Of a stretch of 64,000 nt of DNA, positions 51,501 through 60,500 are shown piece by piece (position 1 is the stretch's first letter; the number at the start of each line of letters is the position of its first letter). The notes below the pieces were generated by a model. It was given only the letters and a program-made list of their open reading frames with translations, had not been told where the DNA came from and did not search any database. The translations under genes and the position numbers were made by a program. The DNA is taken from contig NC_059077.1 in assembly GCF_020497125.1 (NCBI RefSeq), positions 24,937,340-25,001,339 of the forward strand, written 5' to 3'. This DNA comes from Mauremys mutica. Lineage: Eukaryota > Chordata > Testudines > Geoemydidae.

Positions 51501-54500
51501 TGATGTTTTCACACGCATCATTGGGCAGCTCTCTTGAAATGACTCTATTTTGTTGGTATCACATAGCAATCTCCTATCAGACCATCTGATCATCCATTCA
51601 AGCAGTCTTGCAATATTGCTAAATTTATTCTTCAGTTCTAGACCAAGTTCCTCTCTTGGTATACCATCATTCATATGAATTGTTTTGTACATATATTTAC
51701 AAGTCACTGAAGGTTGTATATTAGAGCAAGCATTGTCAGACAAGGTCTGGGTTATGGGTGTAATAGTTATTTCTTGCTTTTTATCTTGTGCTCTGTAAAC
51801 TGACAGGTGGTTTAGACCAAATAAACCTTTCTTTCCCATGTATTTCTTTAGTCCATTCACTGAGTCACACACCGAGGAGTCTGCTGGTTGTAGAACTGAA
51901 ACAGACATTTGGTTTTCCAAATGTTTTTGCTTTTCATTACACAAGGAAGCTGGTTTGGAATCACAAGATGCAAGAGTAACAGCATAGCAGCAACCAGCTC
52001 TAAACACATTCTGGCTACTAGTTTTGCCCTGTCGACGTTTCAGGGTTGTATGAACATCAAAAAGGAGAGAGTGTAGTTCATGTTCTCTAAGGAGTTCAGA
52101 AAAGCTGGTCAGAAAAGGAATCCCAGGATCACTGCAATTAAAGTCTCTTTCAAGCATGTAACTCAAAAAGAGATCTAAGAACTTAACATATTCATCATCA
52201 TCACGTTCAAATTCCCATGCACCTACCACAGGCAAAGTATGTTGATTAGGCAAAACTTTACTGTGTTCTTTATGTTTTGCTTTCCAATTAAGATATTTTA
52301 TCTTATATGCAGTTTTCTTACTACCAGTTTGTTCTTCTGTGTGAGGCCGTATTTCCCTACAATACAGAAAAACGTGAAAATAGAAAAAATCAGAAGGCTA
52401 ACTCTAATCCTTTTTTAAAAAAAATATTAAATTCAATAAAGTATGTTAATGCAACAGTTCTCTTAATTTCTTCTTCTCTGTTATTAAATAAAAATAGGAA
52501 ATTAATTGCAAAAACTTACATTAATGCAGTGTTAAGGTGGCAAAATAGACATAAAATGTAGTAGTCATAATTCACAAACCAATATTAACTTAGAAGTATC
52601 ACACAGTAACTTTTATTGCTAATAATAATTTACAATCTAATAACAGAAAAAATGAAAAAAATAAATGGTAGGGTAGGAGTGTCGGAGTAATTAAGATTGT
52701 ATGGTTACTTTGGTAAATTATACAGGATAATGATTACATTTTTGGGGTGGGAGAATGGAAGTATAAGGGGAAAGAAGAAACTGTGCAGAGGGGCTAAGGT
52801 CACAGGAACAACAAAGGACATAATGGAGGATTAAAGAATTTATGGAGGGAGGATGAGGGACTGATGAATGATGAACAGTTAGGTGGTGGGGATCATGAAT
52901 GGTGACAGAAACTGATGTGGGAGTCCAAAAAGCAGAGTTTACATACCTGTACTGTAACTTGAGTTCTTCGAGATATTTTGTCACTATGGGTACTCCACTG
53001 TAGGACATGCCTGTGCCCGTGAACTCTTGATCAGAGACTGAAAAACTGTGTTTGCAGGCCCATGACTGCGCAAATTAGCTCCTTATGCTCCTCTATGAGG
53101 GCATGCAGGGAGACATGAAACCACTGCCACATAGAGGGGAAGGAGGACGGCAGATGTAGAACCCAGTGGCGATGATCCCTTGGGGTCAAAGATGATCTCT
53201 TCCACAGGTTTTTATTTTTGTATGGGTCCTTTGATAACTGGGGAGTCCAATCCTTGAGCCGCAAACATTGGAAGTAGGTAAGATGGTGTAATGCTTGACA
53301 AACATGTGAACAGAGGACCTAGCTGCAGTCCTGCAGATTTCTGCAATGGGCACATTTTTCAGTAAAGTGTCATGGCCTGGTTGTGGACAGTCTGACATAG
53401 TGGTTGGAGTGGGGGTCGGGAATCAGGAGGCAGGCCGGATGTGGATATCAGGAGACTGGAATCTGAGAGCCCAAAGGGCAAACCAAGAGTCAGAAGTCAG
53501 GCAGAGTAAGGTTACCAGGAGATCAGGGGGCAGAGACTGGGAGTCAGGGTCAAGAAGCAGGCCAGGTCAGGATACCAGTAGGCAGGTCAGAGTCAGGTAG
53601 AAGGTAGCGCAGAGGCAGAAAACCCCAGTTACACAGATAACTTCCTGTTTCTTTGCTTGGTTTAAACAGAAACAGGGAACCAATTAGAACCCTTCGAGTT
53701 TTGCCAATCAGATCCCAGGACTGAAGTCCGCCACTGAAGTTAAGCTTCAAGTTCTAGTGACTTAACAGGTGGGTTGGAAAATACTGGCTCCTAAAAGCCC
53801 AGTGGACTGGGGTTTGAAACCCATGGCCCTTGATATAGGGCTATCGATGTAGACTGAGCCCTAGTGGAGTTTGCTGACACTCTTTGAGGTGGTTATATTT
53901 CCTCAGTCTCATAGCACGTTAAGATACAACCCGAAACCCAGTTGGACAGTCTGCGTGGAAATACAGTGACCCATCATCCTGTCAGTAAAGGATACAATCT
54001 GGGGAAGGTCCTAAAGGTTTTAGTTCTGTCTAGGAAGACGACAAGAGCTCTTCTGACATCTAGTGAGTGTAGACTAGCCTCCTCTCTAGAAGTATGAAGC
54101 TTTCAGTAGAACAATGGTAGATGGATTTCCTGATTAATATGGTATTCCGAAGACACCCTTAAGGAGGAAGCGAGGATGGGGACGTAGTGTGACCTTGTCT
54201 CTACCGAAGGTCACGAATGATGGGTCTGCCGTGAGTGCACTTAGTTCTCTCATTTGCCTAGCCAAAGTGATAGCTATAATGAATGATGTCTTGAGGGAAA
54301 GGTGGAGAAGAGAACAGGTAGCTGTTGGTTCAAAGGATGTTTCTTTAAGGCACTGAGCTCCAAATTAAAGTTCTATAGCAGAGCAGGATTCCACAGTGGG
54401 GGAAACAAATTGTGTAAACCCCTTAAGGAATCTGACCACAGTAGAACGGGCAAAAAAATGGAGAAGGTTTCAAAAAGTGAGTGGACAGCTGTGATAGCAG

Positions 54501-57500
54501 ACAACCGAACTCTGACTTAGCTTATTGGCAGATCTTGTGTCTTTAAGTCTAACAGGTAATCTAGGATTTTGGTAAACAGAACTTCTGAGCATTGAGGGAG
54601 CGAAGAGAACAGTAGGAATTCAAACGCTTCCACTTCTGAAGATAAGTTTTGCAAGTAATAGCTTTTCTGCTAAATAAGAGGGCTGACTGGACCCTATCTG
54701 AACAGGTCATCTCTATGCCCGAGAGCCACCTGGAAGCTATGCCCTGAAGTTCAGAGGGGTTGAGATGATTCAGGGTACCTAAGTTCTAAAAAAGGAGATC
54801 CTTCTTGAGAGGAAGACAGACAGGTGTCACCACTGAGAGGTGAAGAAGGTTCAAATAACAAACATGTCTCAGCCATGATGGTGCTATGAGAATGACCCTT
54901 GTTTTTTCCTGTCCCAATCTAAGTAAGGTCTTGAGAATGAGAGGTAGAGGTGGTTAAGCCTACAGCAGGAGATGGGGTTGTGGTGCTATCAGAGCATCTC
55001 CCAAGAAGTTGTGACCACATTGTCCCTTGGAGTAAAAATGGTGACAACTTCACATTTGTTGGGGGATAGAAAATAGGTCCACTGATGGCAGACATAAGCT
55101 TTGACAGATGATGTGAAAGAATTGTTTTGCTCCAATTCATGGTCCTGACAGACGTTTCTGCTCATGGAGTCCACAACTGTATTCTGGAGGCCTGGTAGAT
55201 AAAACACCAAGATTTTTAACTGGTGGGAGATGAATCAGTTCCACAGTTTTGGACTGGGATCTTGCTCCCACTTGACAGTTTATCTAACACTGCTGCCCTG
55301 TTACCCAGAATTACCCTGACATAGCATTACCCTGACATGTTATGCAGAAAGTGTTGATAGACTGCGCTCAGCTCCAGGACATTAATGTGGAGCATAATCC
55401 CTTGTGGGAACTGCTTGCCCCCCAATCCGAGAGGCATCCATTGTTAGGATATTTGAGAGTGCAGGATGTGAGAATGGGTTTCCCACGCAGACCTTCAATG
55501 GAGAGACTGTGTCTGTCTCGGGCACTGAAGTGCAGTCTCGCACATAGTGCAATGCACACAGAGGCTGACTTATGGCTGAGGAGTTACAGACAGGTCCTTT
55601 CAGTTGTTTGCAGACTGTGCTGTAGAGTAGATATGAAATTGGACACAGTGGAAAATTTTTAGTTATGGAGTTTGCAATGGCTCCAATGAAGTTGGACAAA
55701 GGTTAATGTAGACTTCTTCAGGTTGACGCAAAGAACCAGAGACTGAAATAGGGCTAGCACTTTGGAGGTTGCTGACTGGACCTCTAGAGCCAAGTGACCT
55801 CTGAGGAGCCAGTCATCCAGGTATGGAACTACTGTGATGCCCAACTGATACAGGTGGGCCACCACCACTGAAGACCTTTGTAAAGACCCTTGGGGGTATG
55901 GAGAGCCCAAAGGATAGGACTTGATATGGTAATGATTTGAGCTTATTACAAAACATAGGAAATGCTTGCAGGAAGGATGGATACCTACATGATAGTAGTA
56001 GGCATCCCAGAGGTCAAGGGTGACGAACCACTCCCCCCGATTTAGGGCTGGTATTATGGTAGCTAGTGTAAAAATCCTGAAGTGCGGTGAAAGTACACAG
56101 GAGTTCAAGTTTCTGAGGTTGAGGATCGGTCTCCGTCTCCATCCTCTTGGGAACTAGAAAATAGTTGGAATAGAATCCCCTTCCAATTAACTCTTGGGGA
56201 ACCAGTTCCATCTCTCCCAGGAGCAGGAAAGATTTAAAGCAAGAGGTCCAGAGCTTCTCATAAGAAGGGTCCTTGAAGAGGGATGGGGAAGGGAAGTGGG
56301 AATAAAGTTGAAGAGGATGGTGATCACCTCCAAGTTCCATTCATCTGAAGTAATGTGTTCCCAGGAGACAGTAGTCTCCAAAGGGGTGGGGATGGTAGAA
56401 TCGAGCAGCAAAGGATCTGGAGAAATAGACTGCTTTAGGTCCTTGACCAAGATGTCAAAATTGTTTCTTAGAGGGAGGTGCCAATGGTGAAGTTGTAAAA
56501 GGAGGCAATTCCATTTTCTGAAGTCTGCCTCTCCTCCTCACAAGTTCTGAAGGTCTGTTGTGGATGGTACTGGAATGATCTGAGTGCTGTGCCATTTGGG
56601 ATCTGCTAAACCATCCCTTTGTTGCAGGGACATAAATTCCCAATGACTTTACCATTGTATTACCATTACCGTAGGAGGGGAGACTCCAGTTATTCCGGAA
56701 TAAGAAGTTCTATGGGGAAAAAATCTGGATAGTGTTGGAAGACTCTAGTAGCCAGAAGTCTTGGTTGGCATCAGGGCCTGGAACCAGGTCAGTCCAATGG
56801 AGATGTGCACGGTACCAGAGAAGTCTGATGAAGAACTTCTCTGACCTCAGAGCTCTAGTGCAGGGAAGGCAATGCTATGAATCTGTATGCTGTCTATTGG
56901 AGGACTTTTCCACACGCTGCTTTGTGTGTAGTACCAATGACTCAGAACCAGATTCAGTAAGTGGGCATGATCCTGCAGAGGTAGTTTATCTGCAAAATCT
57001 GCCATCTGCCCACAGTTCAGAAAATCGTATTTGGCCATCAATGCTAGGTAGTTCACGATAAGGAACTGGGGGCTGGCCGAGGAAAATACCATTCTACCCA
57101 TAAGATCTAACCTCTTGCCCTCCTTGTCAGAGGGGGTGGAGCGTGGACGCATAGCAGCCAGAATAACCAGGGAATCAGGTGGAAGATGGGAGAACAGAAA
57201 CTCAGACCCCTTCGGGGGGAGGACGGGACACAGTTCCTCTTTTCTACCCCTTTTAGGATGGCGGTGTAGGTGGCAGGGGTGTGCTACACAGTGCATGCCA
57301 GCTGACGAATAGCATTATTGATCAGTAGCAATGCATGCAAGATGTCTAGTAGTTGGTGCTGACTGTCCTGCACCTCCTCTAATGGGATCTGAAGAAACAG
57401 GGGATTCGTCCTGAGTTGACTGAGATGGTTCTGAAGAAAGCTATTAGTGCCATGAGCTCCAATACAGGCAACCTGGTTGATCCAGCTGTTGCTGTGGTGG

Positions 57501-60500
57501 TGTCCGTGGAGCCAGGTAGCGGTGGCTCCTGGGATTAGGCAAAGGAGGTACTGCCACAACCCTCTGGTAGTCATGCATAGTATCCAAATCCTCAGAGGAA
57601 CTGGAGTCCTATACGAATGGGTGCGTCGACAGAAAGGCGTGTGCTCTAGGAACACAACCAGAGGGTGGTAGATCCGATGTAGAAGGAGCCATCTTAGCAG
57701 GTGAATGGACCAGAACATGGGGAGACCTCATCCATTCCAGGGCACACCATTCATAAGGCCTAGGAGCACATCCGATTCTCCTCGGTGTCTATGGCACTGG
57801 TCCATGGACTGAACCGGGGCTGGTAAGAAGGCCTGCCTTGGGATCGATTATTCATGCTGCGCCGGCAGAGCTGTTGCAGGAGTGATACGTGGTTCAGGAA
57901 CAGGGACTGGCAGATCCAGTGAACAATGTGATTTCTTCTTGCTCTTGTGGGCCAGAACTCGTGGATGGTGCAGCATCTTTCTTGGATATGGAGGAAGACT
58001 CACAGTCATGCTTATGCGCATGCTTCCGTGGTTCATGGCTAGGTGTGGTGAGGGGTACCAGCCTTGCTACTGGCAGAACCAGACTGGAACTTCACGTAGG
58101 AGGCACACTCCTGGACTGCTCAGGCTGATGTACAGGGGGGCTTCCCAGCTAGGATTCAACCGTGGTCCCATGGTGACCTCCAGGAGGTGCTGCTTAAGGC
58201 ACAGGGCCCAGCCTTCCCAGGTATGGGCAGGGAAGAAGAGGCAGACACTGCACCTGGATGCAATGTGGACTTCCCAAAGCAGTGCAGATAGCGTTGGTGC
58301 TCGTTGCTGAGCGAAAATGAGTGAGGGCAGGAAGCACAGACCTTAAATACCGGCGTGGAGCGATAGACACTACTACTTTTAAAAAGACTTCCTTTAAAAA
58401 GTGGAAGTCAAATCCTAGTGAGGAAAATAGAAAGGAGCACAAACACTGCCAACTTAAGTGCAAGAGTATAATAAGAAAAGCCAAAGAGGAGTTTGAAGAA
58501 CGGCTAGCCAAAAACTCCAAAGGTAATAACAAAATGTTTTTTAAGTACATCAGAAGCAGGAAGCCTGCTAAACAACCAGTGGGGCCCCTTGATGATCAAA
58601 ATACAAAAGGAGCGCTTAAAGACGATAAAGTCATTGCAGAGAAACTAAATGGATTCTTTGCTTCAGTCTTCACGGCTGAGGATGTTAGGGAGATTCCCAA
58701 ACCTGAGCCGGCTTTTGTAGGTGACAAATCTGAGGAACTGTCACAGCTTGAAGTGTCACTAGAGGAGGTTTTGGAATTAATTGATAAACTCAACATTAAC
58801 AAGTCACCGGGACCAGATGGCATTCACCCAAGAGTTCTGAAAGAACTCAAATGTGAAGTTGCGGAACTATTAACTAAGGTTTGTAACCTGTCCTTTAAAT
58901 CGGCTTCGGTACCCAATGACTGGAAGTTAGCTAATGTAACGCCAATATTTAAAAAGGGCTCTAGGGGTGATCCTGGCAATTACAGACCAGTAAGTCTAAC
59001 TTCGGTACCGGGCAAATTAGTTGAAACAATAGTAAAGAATAAAATTGTCAGACACATAGAAAAACATAAACTCTTGAGCAATAGTCAACATGGTTTCTGT
59101 AAAGGGAAATCGTGTCTTACTAATCTATTAGAGTTCTTTGAAGGGGTCAACAAACATGTGGACAAGGGGGATCCAGTGGACATAGTGTACTTAGATTTCC
59201 AGAAAGCCTTTGACAAGGTCCCTCACCAAAGGCTCTTACGTAAATTAAGCTGTCATGGGATAAAAGGGAAGGTCCTTTCATGGATTGAGAACTGGTTAAA
59301 GGACAGGGAACAAAGGGTAGGAATTAATGATAAATTCTCAGAATGGAGAGGGGTAACTAGTGGTGTTCCCCAAGGGTCAGTCCTCGGACCAATCCTATTC
59401 AATTTATTCATAAATGATCTGGAGAAAGGGGTAAACAGTGAGGTGGCAAAGTTTGCAGATGATACTAAACTACTCAAGATAGTTAAGACCAAAGCAGATT
59501 GTGAAGAACTTCAAAAAGATCTCACAAAACTAAGTGATTGGGCAACAAAATGGCAAATGAAATTTAATGTGGATAAATGTAAAGTAATGCACATTGGAAA
59601 AAATAACCCCAACTATACATACAATATTATGGGGGCTAATTTAGCTACAACGAGTCAGGAAACGTCATCGTGGATAGTTCTCTGAAGATGTCCACGCAGT
59701 ATGCAGAGGCGGTCAAAAAAGCAAACAGGATGTTAGGAATCATTAAAAAGGGGATATAAAACAAGACTGAGAATATATTATTGCCCTTATATAAATCCAT
59801 GGTACGCCCACATCTCGAATACTGTGTACAGATGTGGTCTCCTCACCTCAAAAAAGATATTCTAGCACTAGAAAAGGTTCAGAAAAGGGCAACTAAAATG
59901 ATTAGGGGTTTAGAGAGGGTCCCCTACGAGGAAAGTTTAAAGAGGCTAGGACTCTTCAGCTTGGAAAAGAGAAGACTAAGGGGGGACATGATAGAGGTAT
60001 ATAAAATCATAAGTGATGTTGAGAAAGTGGATAAGGAAAAGTTATTTACTTATTCCCATAATACAAGAACTAGGGGTCACCAAATGAAATTAATAGGCAG
60101 CAGGTTTAAAACAAATAAAAGGAAGTTCTTCTTCACGCAGCGCACAGTCAACTTGTGGAACTCCTTACCTGAGGAGGTTGTGAAGGCTAGGACTATAACA
60201 ATGTTTAAAAGGGGACTGGATAAATTCATGGTGGCTAAGTCCATAAATGGCTATTAGCCAGGATGGGTAAGAATGGTGTCCTCAGCCTCTGTTCGTCAGA
60301 GGATGGAGATGGATGACAGGAGAGATATCACTTGATCATTGCCTGTTAGGTTCACTCCCTCTAGGGCACCTGGCATTGGCCACTGTCGGTAGACAGATAC
60401 TGGGCTAGATGGACCTTTGGTCTGACCCGGTACGGCCTTTATGTTCTTATGTTATGTACTTTGAAAAGCTCTGTCTCAGGCAGAATACAATAGGGACCAT

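Larger units (their letters stand above)
58366..60465 (+). mobile_element. CR1/L2-type LINE, 5'-truncated, inserted in DIRS
   Basis: The RT of this LINE is open over about 440 codons (58366-59685), then frames change; the 3' region reaches GACCTTTGGTCTGACCCGGT and TATGTTCTTATG, the characteristic tail of this reptilian family. The endonuclease is missing. Related sequence lies at 39621-41190 on the other strand. Confidence 0.78.
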
